Source: Actinocorallia populi (lineage in GTDB: Bacteria > Actinomycetota > Actinomycetes > Streptosporangiales > Streptosporangiaceae). From it: a stretch of 64,000 nucleotides of DNA. How positions within the stretch are numbered: position 1 is the first letter of the stretch; each line of letters starts with the position of its first letter. The notes beneath the pieces were generated by a model that was not told the origin of the DNA, ran no database searches, and saw only the letters and a list, made by a program, of their open reading frames with translations. Both the position numbers and the translations under genes were made by a program. Location of the stretch: contig NZ_PVZV01000012.1 in NCBI RefSeq assembly GCF_002995495.1, positions 1 to 64,000 of the forward strand. The letters are read 5' to 3'. Of this stretch, positions 14,827 to 23,451 are shown in pieces.

Positions 14827-16953
14827 GTGGTAAACCGACAGCAGACGTTCCCGAACCTTCTCTCGCCCGGCAAGATCGGGCCGATCACGTTGGCCAACCG
14901 AGTGGTTCTCCCCGCGATGGACATGAACCTCTGCGAGGACGGCGAGATCGAGCAGGGCGATATAGATCACTTCGTGGCCCGCGCCGAGGGCGGCACCGGA
15001 ATGATCATTACGGGCTGCTGCGCGGTCGCGTACCCGGCCGGCTGCACCAGCCGCAAGGAGCCGGGCCTGTCGGAGGACCGGTTCATCCCCGGCCTCAAGG
15101 CGCTGGCCGACGCGGTCCACGAGGCGGGCAGCAAGCTGTGCGTGCAGATGGTGCACCACGGCAAGGTCGCCCGGATCGACACGCTCGACGGCCGCCCGCA
15201 GCTGGTGCCGTCCGTCCCGAAGCCTCCCGGCGACATGAGCGCGATGATCGACTGCACCCCCGAGGAACTCGGGAAGATGGCCGCCATCCAGGAGGGCAAG
15301 AGGCCCACCCACCGTGAGGCCACCCACGAGGACCTCCAGTGGCTGGTCCGGATGTTCGCGGAGGCGGCAGGCCGCGTGAAGGCCGCCGGCGGCGACGCCG
15401 TCGAGATCCACTGCGCCCACAACTACGTGCTCGGCGGCTTCCTGAGCCGCTACTCGAACCAGCGCACCGACGAGTACGGCGGGTCGCTCGAGAACCGGGC
15501 GCGGCTGTCGTGCGAGGTGATCCGCGCGGTCAAGGAAGAGGTCGGTGACAGCCTCGCCGTCATCGTGCGTCTGGCAGGCCAGGAGTACGGCGAGTCCGAG
15601 GGGCTGACGCCCGACGAGGCCGCCCGCGCCGCCGCCCTGTTCGAGCAGGCCGGCGCCGACGCCATCCACGTCACCGGCACCGCGCTGAACGCGTTCGCGA
15701 ACTTCACCGACGGCCCGCTGCCCGACAAGGTCGGCTTCTACACCGACAACGCCGCGGTCGTGAAGCGCGCGGTGTCGATTCCGGTCATCACCGTCGGCCG
15801 CATGCTGCCCGAGGTCGGCGAAGAGATGATCGCCGAGGGCCGCACCGACTTCGTCGCGATGGGCCGCCAGCTGCTGGCCGACCCCGACCTGGTCAACAAG
15901 CTGAAGGCCGGCCGCAGCGAGCAGGTCCGCCCGTGCATCAACTGCTACGTGTGCGTGCAGGAGAACTTCTGGGACGCCACCCCGCTGTGCGCGGTCAACC
16001 CCGCACTGGGCAACGAGAAGCTGCTGCCGTTCCCGCGCACCGCGACCCGCAAGCACGTCGTCGTCGTCGGTGCCGGACCGGGCGGCATGGAGGCCGCCCG
16101 CGTCGCCACCGAACGCGGCCACCGCGTCACCCTGCTGGACAAGACCGACCGTCTCGGCGGAACGTTGTGGTTCTCGACGCTGACCACCCCCGACAACGAG
16201 CGCCTGCTGAACTGGCTCAGCCAGGAGGTGCGGCGGGCCGGTGTCGACGTCCGGCTGAAGACCGAGGCCACCGCCGCGACGATCAAGGACCTCGCGCCCG
16301 ACGCCGTCGTCATCGCCACGGGAGCCGTGCGTGCGCGTCCGAGCGTTCCGGGCGGCGACCTGCCCCACGTGCACACCGGTGACAGCCTGCGCGGCCTGAT
16401 GACCGGCACCGGCGACGTCTCGGACCAGGCGCCGTTCCTGCGGGTCGCCGCCAGGCTCGGCGGTCTCGTCGGTGTCACGAAGACCCCCGCCAGGATTCGC
16501 GACCTGAGCCGCAAGTACCTCAGGTTCCTGCCGATGAGCAAGTACGTCGTCGTCATCGGCGGATCGCTCGTGGGACTCGAGCTCGCGGAGTTCCTCGCCG
16601 AGCGCGGCAGCCGGGTGACCCTGATCGAGGAAGGCCGGCAGCTCGGTGTGCCGATGGCGATGCCCCGCCGCTGGACCGCCGTCAAGCACGCCAAGGAGCT
16701 GGGCGTGAACATCCAGCGCAACGCGACCGTCGAGCGCATCACCCGCAAGACCGTCGAGTTCACCGTCGACGGCAAGCCGCAGTCCGTGCCGGCGAGAATG
16801 GTCGTCGTGGCGTCGGGCGTCTCGGCATCGGCGCCGCTCGCCGACGAACTGGCCAAGGCCGGCGTCGACGTCCACATCGTCGGCGACGCCGCCGAGGTCG
16901 ACTACATCGAGGGCGCGATGCACTCGGCGTGGAAGGTGGCCACCGCGATCTGA
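14827..16953 (+). CDS. NADH:flavin oxidoreductase / 2,4-dienoyl-CoA reductase-type (OYE + FAD/NAD domains)
   Basis: 708 residues. Residues ~8-360 are an old-yellow-enzyme TIM barrel binding FMN (SPGKIGPITLANRVVLPAM; EIHCAHNYVLGGFLS; SRYSNQRTDEYGGSLENR). Next comes a 4Fe-4S site, C370-x2-C373-x2-C376-x11-C388. Then follow two Rossmann units: an FAD-binding VVVVGAGPGGMEAARVA (~411) and an NAD(P)-binding VVVIGGSLVGLELAEFL (~573). This is the full 2,4-dienoyl-CoA reductase/trimethylamine dehydrogenase layout. The substrate is open: dienoyl-CoA, or an enone such as a steroid or bile-acid intermediate. GTG start with a poor ribosome site. Monocistronic, ending at a strong terminator. Confidence 0.93.
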   Translation: MVNRQQTFPNLLSPGKIGPITLANRVVLPAMDMNLCEDGEIEQGDIDHFVARAEGGTGMIITGCCAVAYPAGCTSRKEPGLSEDRFIPGLKALADAVHEAGSKLCVQMVHHGKVARIDTLDGRPQLVPSVPKPPGDMSAMIDCTPEELGKMAAIQEGKRPTHREATHEDLQWLVRMFAEAAGRVKAAGGDAVEIHCAHNYVLGGFLSRYSNQRTDEYGGSLENRARLSCEVIRAVKEEVGDSLAVIVRLAGQEYGESEGLTPDEAARAAALFEQAGADAIHVTGTALNAFANFTDGPLPDKVGFYTDNAAVVKRAVSIPVITVGRMLPEVGEEMIAEGRTDFVAMGRQLLADPDLVNKLKAGRSEQVRPCINCYVCVQENFWDATPLCAVNPALGNEKLLPFPRTATRKHVVVVGAGPGGMEAARVATERGHRVTLLDKTDRLGGTLWFSTLTTPDNERLLNWLSQEVRRAGVDVRLKTEATAATIKDLAPDAVVIATGAVRARPSVPGGDLPHVHTGDSLRGLMTGTGDVSDQAPFLRVAARLGGLVGVTKTPARIRDLSRKYLRFLPMSKYVVVIGGSLVGLELAEFLAERGSRVTLIEEGRQLGVPMAMPRRWTAVKHAKELGVNIQRNATVERITRKTVEFTVDGKPQSVPARMVVVASGVSASAPLADELAKAGVDVHIVGDAAEVDYIEGAMHSAWKVATAI

Positions 16954-16962
16954 TCGCAGCCG

Positions 16963-16998
16963 AAGGCGGACCCCGAAGCACATCCGGGGTCCGCCTTT
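16963..16998 (+). terminator. rho-independent-like terminator after the OYE-type gene
   Basis: 13-bp perfect stem (AAGGCGGACCCCG and its complement) ending in TTT, 9 bp after the stop. Confidence 0.85.
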
Positions 16999-17117
16999 CG
17001 TTGCATACCGCTCTGCGCGTCATGGATCCACCGTCGATCGCAAGCACGGCCCGGCTCACTCCGCGGGCGAGGGCCGCGATGGAGGTGCCCCTCTCGTCCC
17101 GAAGCAACACCGTGGGG

Positions 17118-17837
17118 TCAGTCGAAATCGATTGCGTGCAGTCCGCTGGCCGAACGGCGGTCCAGGAGCACTATCGAAGCGCAGCCTTCCGGTAGCCGGC
17201 CGCTTTCCAGCCGGGAGAGCAGCTGCTCGATCGCGTGACGGTGCCGCACGAAGGCGCGCCGGGAGACGGTGCGCCCGCGCGATACCTGTCCTTCTGCCGC
17301 ATGCTCGGGAGCCACGTCCAGCACCACCAGGTGCACCCGTCCCGAGCCGTTGCGTCTTGTCCATGCCGCCCACCGCCGTACCCAGCCGTGACTGCCGCAG
17401 TCATGCACCACCACGCTGCCGCCCGAGCGCAGCGCACGTCCCAACCGCAGATAGTGAGCGATCCGGACTCCCGGCCGGTATACCGCGTACGGCACCCAGG
17501 CCGGCAGCCGCTGCTCCCATCGCCGGCGGACCTCGTGCGAATCCACCCGCTTCACTGTCCGGCCCGCCTCGTCCAAGGCCGCCACCGACTGTGTGATCAG
17601 CGTGCTCTTGCCGCTGCCGGGCAGCCCTGAGAGCACCACCACGTCGCCGACGGCGAAGCGCAGCTGCTTCACGCCCGCACATCCCGGATCGCCACCGCAC
17701 CCACGCAGGTCCACGATCACCGCACCGCCTTGCGGGCGCACCGTGACCGCACCGGTCCACGGATCCAGGCCGTCCGGCGCGCCGTGGGCCGCGCACCCGC
17801 GATGGTCCCTTGACCCTCTGTTTCGGCTACCGGCCAT
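17118..17837 (-). CDS. P-loop NTPase, kinase/zeta-toxin-like
   Basis: Up to 239 residues; the true start may be a GTG near residue 31. Walker A is GLPGSGKST (71-79) in VVVLSGLPGSGKSTLITQSV, and VVVHDCGSHGWVRRWAAW provides a Walker-B-like strand. The arrangement resembles small phosphotransferases of the zeta/AAA_33 group that phosphorylate small molecules, with a basic lid (RGRTVSRRAFVRHRHAIEQLL). Substrate unknown. It is divergent from the second BlaI-type gene; the 372-bp spacer carries an ACTAC-N4-GTAGT dyad. Confidence 0.7.
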   Translation of the reverse strand: MAGSRNRGSRDHRGCAAHGAPDGLDPWTGAVTVRPQGGAVIVDLRGCGGDPGCAGVKQLRFAVGDVVVLSGLPGSGKSTLITQSVAALDEAGRTVKRVDSHEVRRRWEQRLPAWVPYAVYRPGVRIAHYLRLGRALRSGGSVVVHDCGSHGWVRRWAAWTRRNGSGRVHLVVLDVAPEHAAEGQVSRGRTVSRRAFVRHRHAIEQLLSRLESGRLPEGCASIVLLDRRSASGLHAIDFD

Positions 17838-17930
17838 CGGCCCGCCCCACCAGGCCTGACGCGCCGGGGTGCAGTGGTGGCCCCTCTACGGCTGCGGTGC
17901 CACCGGTAGCGCGGGATCGCCCATCGCTTC

Positions 17931-17949
17931 GACTACTTTTGTAGTAGTC
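17931..17949. promoter_or_regulatory. dyad GACTAC-TTTT-GTAGT between the P-loop gene and BlaI
   Basis: ACTAC-TTTT-GTAGT is a perfect dyad extended by TAGTC on the right. It resembles the TAC...GTA half-sites used by BlaI-type repressors and lies in the divergent spacer upstream of a BlaI gene. Confidence 0.55.
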
Positions 17950-18209
17950 CGTAGCGTGGAAGCCTGTCATGTTCATCCCGGGTTCGGGGTCCTGTGCGAG
18001 CCGGGCCGCACCCGTCCGGCCGCACGCTGATCTCGCCGCGGCGAGTCCTTCGGCGGGGCGACCGTCTCCGCCGGAACGTACGCGCGGATGCCGGCGCGAT
18101 GCCGTCCGGTGAACACGAGCGGAAAAGTACGGGGCGAAGCGCCTCGTCCGCTGGCTACGATGAACCGTTTACCCCGGAGGGGTCGGGCACGCGGCGGAAG
18201 GGGGACGAG

Positions 18210-18593
18210 GTGAGGGACCAGGAGCGCGGCCGACGGCGCGGCCAGGGGCAGCTGGAGGTGGAGGTGCTGGCCGCCCTGCACGAGGCGCCGCGACCGGTGA
18301 GCACGGCATGGGTGCAGGAGCGGCTCGGCGGCTCCCTCGCCTACACCACGGTGATCACCATCCTGACGCGGCTGCTGGCCAAGGGCGCGGTGACGCGTGA
18401 GAAGTCCGGCCGGTTCTTCGTGTGGACCCCGACGGCCGACGAGGCCGACCTGGCGGCCCTGAGGATGCGCAGGGTCCTGGACGCGGAGAGCGACCGCAAG
18501 GCGGTGCTGGCCCGTTTCGTGACCGGGCTGCCGCCACGGGACGAGCGGGTGTTGCGCGAGTTGTTGGATCAGGCGGAGGCGGCGGAGGAGTAG
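18210..18593 (+). CDS. BlaI/MecI-family transcriptional repressor (second copy)
   Basis: 127 residues from GTG with AAGGGGGA upstream. An Arg/Gly-rich start (DQERGRRRGQGQLE) precedes the winged helix (LEVEVLAALHEAPRPVSTAW, then YTTVITILTRLLAKGAVTRE), a wing (KSGRFFVWTPT) and C-terminal dimerisation helices (GLPPRDERVLRELLDQAEAA). No M56 protease follows, so unlike the copy at 9204 it may respond to a distant protease or another signal. Dyads of the TAC-N-GTA type lie on both sides of this locus. Confidence 0.9.
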   Translation: MRDQERGRRRGQGQLEVEVLAALHEAPRPVSTAWVQERLGGSLAYTTVITILTRLLAKGAVTREKSGRFFVWTPTADEADLAALRMRRVLDAESDRKAVLARFVTGLPPRDERVLRELLDQAEAAEE

Positions 18594-18707
18594 CGGCGGG
18601 CAGCCGCCCGGAATATCTCTCCGGCGTTCGATTCTTCGGTCACGGCATGGTCGCCTCCCACGTGTGGTGCGGCCGGTGAAGCGACCACACCACACATGCG
18701 CAGCGGG

Positions 18708-18926
18708 TTACCTGGCAGCGCCCAGAGCGGCCAGTGCCTGAGCCCAGCGGGCGTACTTCAGCTCACCCAGTTCCGCGACCGTGGTGATGCCGAACGCCTC
18801 CTTGAGCAGTTCGCCGTCACGGTCGGAGACGCCCTTCAGTGCGGAGACGGGGGCGGCCAGGATCTCCGGCAGGCCCTTGTCCGCCCACGCCTTGTCCAGC
18901 ACCTTTTCCAGATCGATCGAAGCCAC
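18708..18926 (-). CDS. 72-aa helix-hairpin-helix-like protein
   Basis: Starts at GTG with GGGAGGACAC before it (reading VASIDLEKVLDKAWADKGLPE). The core APVSALKGVSDRDGELLKEAFGI is followed by TTVAELGELKYARWAQAL, which resembles the HhH/SAM-like fold used in non-specific DNA contact or protein interaction (compare RNA polymerase alpha-CTD or radC-like HhH units). I know similar short actinobacterial proteins but no assigned function. Convergent with the BlaI gene. A perfect 20-bp palindrome (19145-19164) lies 218 bp upstream, with no other gene between. Confidence 0.75.
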   Translation of the reverse strand: MASIDLEKVLDKAWADKGLPEILAAPVSALKGVSDRDGELLKEAFGITTVAELGELKYARWAQALAALGAAR

Positions 18927-19685
18927 GTGTCCTCCCGGACGATGTGAGTCGCTGACGATGCGCACGGCCGAGCCGGCCGTGCCTGCGTGTGCGGTGCCCG
19001 GCGGGCTGGGAGCAGCCGGGCACGACACCCTGGAGCAGGCAGCGAGGGGAGTGGTCCGGCGAATCCCGTCCATCGCCCCGTCCCTGCCTTTCAGCCGGAT
19101 GCCAGACGCGAGAGCGGCCGGAAGCATCCGCCTCGCCGTCGCATCTTCTACACGCGTGTAGAAGCATAAGGGGAGAGGGGGCGTGTTGTGAATCATTTGC
19201 GTCCTACCTGAAGGAAAGGGCAAAAGCCGCCAAGTGGCCGAACGGGGCGGCCTCCCCGGCGTTCGGCCGCCGCCTCTGCACCGGGCGGTCGGCGCGGGCC
19301 CTGGGGTCCGGGTCGCGGATCAGTGGCCCGGCCGCCTGTCGGTCGACGAGCGCCGCGGGGCCGGACTCCGCCCGCGCCGACCGCCATGGGTGCTTCGCAT
19401 CCGCGTGTCGAGGCTTGGCAGGCGGAGTCCATCCCATAAAACTACAAGAGTAATAGCTCGGATGCCTCCCGGTGGCCGACTTCCGGACGAACCACGGCCG
19501 GAACCCATGGGAGAGCCACTCACCCGCATCACCTCACGTCCATGGCGGATCACAGGATGGGTGTCGGTGTTGCTCCCGACAGCGCTGGCCGGGGTCGGTC
19601 CGTTCTTCTACATCACTTGTCGCAGGCTCGGCGGCGGCATCGGCCGCGTCCCGATCAGAAGGGCACTCGGCCGCCGAAGCCGAGC
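18927..19685. other. long non-coding stretch with one operator-like palindrome
   Basis: About 760 bp with no supported gene. It holds the palindrome at 19145-19164 and presumably the leader of the 72-aa gene. Confidence 0.4.
19145..19164. promoter_or_regulatory. perfect 20-bp palindrome CTTCTACACG/CGTGTAGAAG
   Basis: Contains TTCTAC-N6-GTAGAA, the same half-sites as the dsbA (7632) and P450 (8964) dyads with one extra spacer base. It lies upstream of the 72-aa gene and near the second BlaI gene. Confidence 0.65.
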
Positions 19686-19901
19686 GTGCCGTATGCGGCC
19701 GTCATCGACGCCTCGTTCGTTCCGGACGAAGGCCTCGGCCTCTTCAAAGACCACCGGCTGTTCTTCGCTCACGGCCCCACCCGCACCCCCGACACGGTGC
19801 TCACCGCGACCGACCTGGAGCGTTACGACGCGCTCGTGCGGTCCCTGGCACCGGAGGACATGCTCGACTGGCTCCATCACGGACGGACGGCCTCCCGGTA
19901 A
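19686..19901 (+). CDS. possible 71-aa protein or gene fragment
   Basis: Reads PYAAVIDASFVPDEGLGLFK then HRLFFAHGPTRTPDTVLT and ERYDALVRSLAPEDMLDWLHH. The composition is that of a real protein but there is no convincing ribosome site, and the text upstream in this frame is low-complexity. It may be the C-terminal remnant of a larger gene. Family not recognised. Confidence 0.35.
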   Translation: MPYAAVIDASFVPDEGLGLFKDHRLFFAHGPTRTPDTVLTATDLERYDALVRSLAPEDMLDWLHHGRTASR

Positions 19902-20525
19902 CCGCCACTTGAAGCCCGCCCGGAGCACGGGTCTTCCGAAGCTCGTGCGCATCCCCCGACATGTGGCTTGCACATCCCCGCCCGACCGGAGGAGCCATCG
20001 CGTGAGGCACGCCACCCGTATCGCCACCGCGGGCTGCTCCGTCACCGACACCGACGGCCGGCAGATACACCCGCCCAACACCAGAGGGGGTGACCGATGC
20101 CCTGCCGACCCCCGCTGCGCAAGCCCAACGGCCATGAGCTCAAACCCCAGTTCAGGCTCGACCAGATGCGTGACCGGCTCGGCCTGCCCCTGGCCACCGG
20201 AGGCCAGGCCACCCGCACCACCCCCGGCACGGCCCCGGGCTGAGGGACGAACGGCGGGCCGCGAGGCCGGGTGACCTGTTCAGTGCCGCATTCGAGGACC
20301 GCTACCCCGACGTGTTCGGTCTCGCCCCGTCGACCACTGCCGCTGATCAGCCGATGCCGGAGCTGCTCGATGCACTGCCCTGCCGGCCGATCCGGCTCGG
20401 CCATGGCGTGGAGGTCAACCGAGTCCTCCTGCACGCCCTGCTCGGCTGATCCTGACCCGCCGGGTTCCTGGCCCCGACGCGAAAGCGCCGGGGCCGTTCA
20501 GGGCTCGGGTCAATCGCCTGTCACG
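19902..20525. other. gene-poor stretch with short fragments
   Basis: Apart from the 48-aa frame at 20097, a C-terminal-looking fragment in another frame (LFSAAFEDRYPDVFGLAPS to LHALLG, ~20277-20449) is visible without a start. Probably decayed sequence. Confidence 0.4.
20097..20243 (+). CDS. possible 48-aa basic protein
   Basis: ATG preceded by AGAGGGGG at 6 bp. Reads MPCRPPLRKPNGHELKPQFR then LDQMRDRLGLPLATGG. No family recognised; supported mainly by the ribosome-binding site. Confidence 0.35.
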   Translation: MPCRPPLRKPNGHELKPQFRLDQMRDRLGLPLATGGQATRTTPGTAPG

Positions 20526-20871
20526 GTGATCGCTCCGCTGTCGGTCCGGTTGGTTGGTGCTGCTGTTCCTGGTCGGGGCGGCTTCGCCGCCTTCGGCTCC
20601 CACCTGGACGGCGAGGCCACCATCCCGGGCTCGCAATCCCAGCAGGGCATCGACCTGCTGGAACGGTCCCTGCCGGAGGCGACCGGGGTGACGGCGCAGC
20701 TGGTGTTCGCCGCCCCGTCCGGCGAGACCGTCGACGACCCGGCCCACCGGACCCGCATCCAGAAAGCGGTACGGGAGGTGGTTGCGGCGCCGCAGGTCGC
20801 CGAGGCGACCGGCCCGTTCCAGACCGGGGCCGTCTCTGCCGACCGACGCACCGCCGAAGTCGCCCTCGGGC
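20526..20871 (+). pseudogene. MMPL-family transporter remnant
   Basis: About 115 residues match the first extracytoplasmic domain of actinobacterial MMPL transporters (HLDGEATIPGSQSQQGIDLL, VTAQLVFAAPSGETV, a VAEATGPFQTGAVSADRRTA segment), which normally lies between the first two membrane helices. The upstream signal-like helix is degenerate and everything after is lost in unrelated sequence. Intact MMPL proteins are >700 residues. Confidence 0.7.
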
Positions 20872-21193
20872 AGTGTGGCCGCGGCGTCTTTATCGCCGCC
20901 TGGGCTTTAGGGAATCCATACGGTGGTGGACCGGGCAGCAGCGGTCAGACCCGTCAGCATCACCACCCACAGCTACTTGCAGTTCATCGCTCCTCCCCGG
21001 TCGACGTCCGGAGGGAGGCGATGTTCTTCGGCGACCGTCTCGTGCTCGGACGTGTTTCTTCTGCACTTCCCCCTAGGCTGTCTGGCCCGTCTTTCAGCGG
21101 CGGACGCCAAGGGTCACGACCCATCCCGCCCGGCGGCCCTGCTGCGTGGCTGGAGGGATTCGGGGTGTTCGGGAGGGTGGGTAGGGTCGCGGG
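20872..21193. other. intergenic, no supported gene
   Basis: About 320 bp between the MMPL remnant and the dipeptidase gene; no recognisable element. Confidence 0.4.
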
Positions 21194-21841
21194 ATGAGTT
21201 CGATCGTGTTGATGTCCGACCCCGCTGTGGCCGCAGTTCCCGTGGTGGAGTGCGGGGAGCCGCTCGCCGATCTGCGACCGGAGTCGGTGTTGCGGCTGGA
21301 TGACAGCCGTGCCGACACCGATGGCTCCTATGCCCGTCTGCGCTCGGGTGTGCTGGAGCGGTTGCTGCATGCCCAGCAGGCGCTGCCTGAGGGGTTGCTG
21401 CTACTGGTGGTGGAGGGGTACCGGCCACCGGCGCTGCAGTCCCGGTACTTCGAGGAGTACCGGGATTCGTTGGCCGCCGCCCACCCTGATTGGTTCGCCG
21501 AGCAACTGCACCGGGCGGCCAGCCGGTATGTCTCTCCCCCGGACATCGCCCCCCACAGCGCCGGCGCCGCGGTCGATCTCACCCTGGTCACGACCGACGG
21601 CCGGGAACTGGACATGGGCACGCCCGTCAACGCCAGCCCGGAGGAGAGTTCGGGCCGCTGCTACACCGACGCCGACGGCCTGTCGGCCGAAGCGCGCGCC
21701 AACCGGAAAGTCCTATCGACGGCCCTGCGGGAGGCCGGGCTGGTGAACTACCCGACCGAGTGGTGGCACTGGTCCTATGGCGACCGGTACTGGGCGCTGG
21801 CCACCGGCAGCCCCGCCGCACTGTACGGACCCACCGCCTAA
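21194..21841 (+). CDS. D-Ala-D-Ala dipeptidase (VanX/DdpX-like, M15D)
   Basis: 215 residues. The zinc-binding motifs of M15D enzymes are present: APHSAGAAVDLTLV (SxHxxGxAxD with the His and Asp ligands) and EWWHWSYGDRYW (ExxH, catalytic Glu and third ligand). LVVEGYRPPALQSRYFEE carries the conserved substrate-site Arg. These enzymes hydrolyse D-Ala-D-Ala in the cytoplasm, either in vancomycin resistance (with VanH and VanA) or in peptidoglycan turnover. No VanH, VanA or VanRS is adjacent, so resistance cannot be inferred. The stop codon merges into a hairpin repeat. Confidence 0.88.
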   Translation: MSSIVLMSDPAVAAVPVVECGEPLADLRPESVLRLDDSRADTDGSYARLRSGVLERLLHAQQALPEGLLLLVVEGYRPPALQSRYFEEYRDSLAAAHPDWFAEQLHRAASRYVSPPDIAPHSAGAAVDLTLVTTDGRELDMGTPVNASPEESSGRCYTDADGLSAEARANRKVLSTALREAGLVNYPTEWWHWSYGDRYWALATGSPAALYGPTA

Positions 21842-21873
21842 GACCACGTCTTACGTGGCTTTTCGGGTGGTCT
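21841..21873 (+). repeat. hairpin repeat, copy 2 (at the dipeptidase stop codon)
   Basis: Begins AGACCACGTCTTACGTGG, continues CTTTTCG and ends GGTGGTCT. The first A is the last base of the TAA stop. Inner hairpin CCACG-TCTTA-CGTGG is followed by CTTTT, so it can act as a terminator; the outer AGACCAC/GTGGTCT arms form an alternative hairpin. Confidence 0.75.
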
Positions 21874-22024
21874 GCTGGGAGGGCGTCGTGCTGTTTCGAC
21901 TACGAGCTCGACGGCCTGTGCAAGGAGCCTGTCCGCGACAATCGGCTCCCTCCGGCGTCACAGCTCCCGCGGCTAAGCTCGGCTTCTCTTCCGTAGCCTT
22001 ACAGGCCTGGACGACGATGGCCGG

Positions 22025-23248
22025 ATGGGGGATCTGCAGCGGGAGAGCGACGGTCAGCGCATCCGCCGGTTCCGGCACCGGGCCGGGTTGAACCAGACTC
22101 AGCTCGGCCAGCGGATCGGCCGCACTCAGGGCTGGGTGTCGATGCTGGAGAACGACCAGGTCGTCCTGGACTCCATCAGCCTCGTCACCACCCTCGCCAA
22201 GGCGCTCAAGGTCGATCCGAACGAACTGCTCACCCGCCCCGTCAGGCTGGGCCGCAACCCCGTCGAAGACCGCGGGCACGCCTCGATCGGCGAGATCCGC
22301 CGCCAAGCCATGCGCCTGGACCTCGCTCCGGACTGGGATGCCCCGATCCGGAGCGTCGGGGAACTCACCGCTGTGGTCGCGGCGATGACCGTGCTGCGGC
22401 AGAAGGCCGCGTATCTGAAGCTCGCCGAGATGATTCCCGCCGTTCTCGCCGAACTCCATGCCGCCGTCCACACCACCACCGGCGCTGCCCGCGAGCGTTG
22501 CTTCGGGTTGCTGTCGATCGTCTACCGCGCGTCCGACGCCGTGGCTTACCGGCTCGGCTACGGTGACCTGTCGGTGCTGCTCGTCGACAAGGCCCGCTGG
22601 ACGGCGTCCTGCTCCGGGGATCCGTACCTCGTCGCGGTGGGCGACTATCTACGGGTACGGCAACTATGGATGTCAGCGTCCTGGAGCGACGCCCTCTGCG
22701 TTCTGGACCAGACCGCCACCAGCCTGGGCGAGGCCTACCGCCGCGGTGAACCCAGAGCCGTCGCCGTATGCGGCGCGATCCAGCTGCGGGCGGCGATCAC
22801 CGCCGCCCGCGACCTCGACGCAGACGAGGCCTACGCCAGGCTGGGGCTGGCTCACGAGGCGCTCGGTCGGCTGTCCGCCGCCGACCGGGCGGCCGACCCC
22901 GACAAACTCGTGTTCACCTCGGGGAACGTCGCCATCCATGAAGTGTCCGTCGCGGTCGAGCTCGGCGACGGTGCTGAGGCCGTCATGCGGGGAGCCGGCC
23001 TGCGGCTCTCCGCGGATCTTCCGCGCTCTCGTGTGGGGCACCACTACCTCGACATGGCGCGCGGCTGGCTGTGGTGCGGCGACCGGGCCCGCTCCCTCGC
23101 CGTCCTGGAGAAGGCCGAGAGGACGACTCCTGCCCTGGTCCGCAACCATCCGCTCGCGCACAAGACCGTCCGGGCCCTGCTGAACGCCGAACACCGCACG
23201 TACAAGGACCGGCTGCGGCGGCTCGCCGTGCGCATGAACGCTCTGTGA
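22025..23248 (+). CDS. XRE-family regulator with TPR-like C-terminal domain
   Basis: 407 residues. The HTH spans about residues 13-65 (FRHRAGLNQTQLGQRIGRTQ, GWVSMLENDQ). The remainder is all-helical with repeating 35-40-residue units (for example LDADEAYARLGLAHEALGRL), the pattern of actinobacterial HTH-TPR regulators. Such proteins control natural-product or differentiation genes, with the repeats sensing a peptide or partner. It precedes a coupled 64-aa gene and a flavoprotein, probably one transcript. No ribosome site is obvious ahead of the ATG, so translation may be leaderless or nearly so. Confidence 0.88.
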   Translation: MGDLQRESDGQRIRRFRHRAGLNQTQLGQRIGRTQGWVSMLENDQVVLDSISLVTTLAKALKVDPNELLTRPVRLGRNPVEDRGHASIGEIRRQAMRLDLAPDWDAPIRSVGELTAVVAAMTVLRQKAAYLKLAEMIPAVLAELHAAVHTTTGAARERCFGLLSIVYRASDAVAYRLGYGDLSVLLVDKARWTASCSGDPYLVAVGDYLRVRQLWMSASWSDALCVLDQTATSLGEAYRRGEPRAVAVCGAIQLRAAITAARDLDADEAYARLGLAHEALGRLSAADRAADPDKLVFTSGNVAIHEVSVAVELGDGAEAVMRGAGLRLSADLPRSRVGHHYLDMARGWLWCGDRARSLAVLEKAERTTPALVRNHPLAHKTVRALLNAEHRTYKDRLRRLAVRMNAL

Positions 23249-23439
23249 CCTGCCGGGCGGATGGCGCTGAGTCGGCGGAGACGTTCGAGGTCCCCGCGCG
23301 CAGCCTGACAAGGTTCACCGACCGGATGTCGATCACCGGGATGCGCGGCGTCGACCTGGACGCCGCCCGCGCCTACCGGAGCGACGAGGTGGGAACCCCG
23401 GTCGAGACCGGGGAGATCCTCGCAACCGAGGGCGGCTGA
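23245..23439 (+). CDS. 64-aa protein coupled to the XRE regulator
   Basis: GTG overlaps the regulator stop (GTGA). Reads EVPARSLTRFTDRMSITGMR then GVDLDAARAYRSDEVGTPVE and TGEILATEGG. It looks like a genuine compact protein rather than a shadow frame, but I do not recognise the family. It ends 12 bp before the flavoprotein. Confidence 0.55.
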   Translation: MTCRADGAESAETFEVPARSLTRFTDRMSITGMRGVDLDAARAYRSDEVGTPVETGEILATEGG

Positions 23440-23451
23440 GAGGATCAGCGC

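Noticed and set aside
21194-21841. VanX-like gene as vancomycin resistance
   Set aside because: No VanH, VanA/D-ligase or VanRS nearby; a stand-alone M15D peptidase is more likely in cell-wall turnover.
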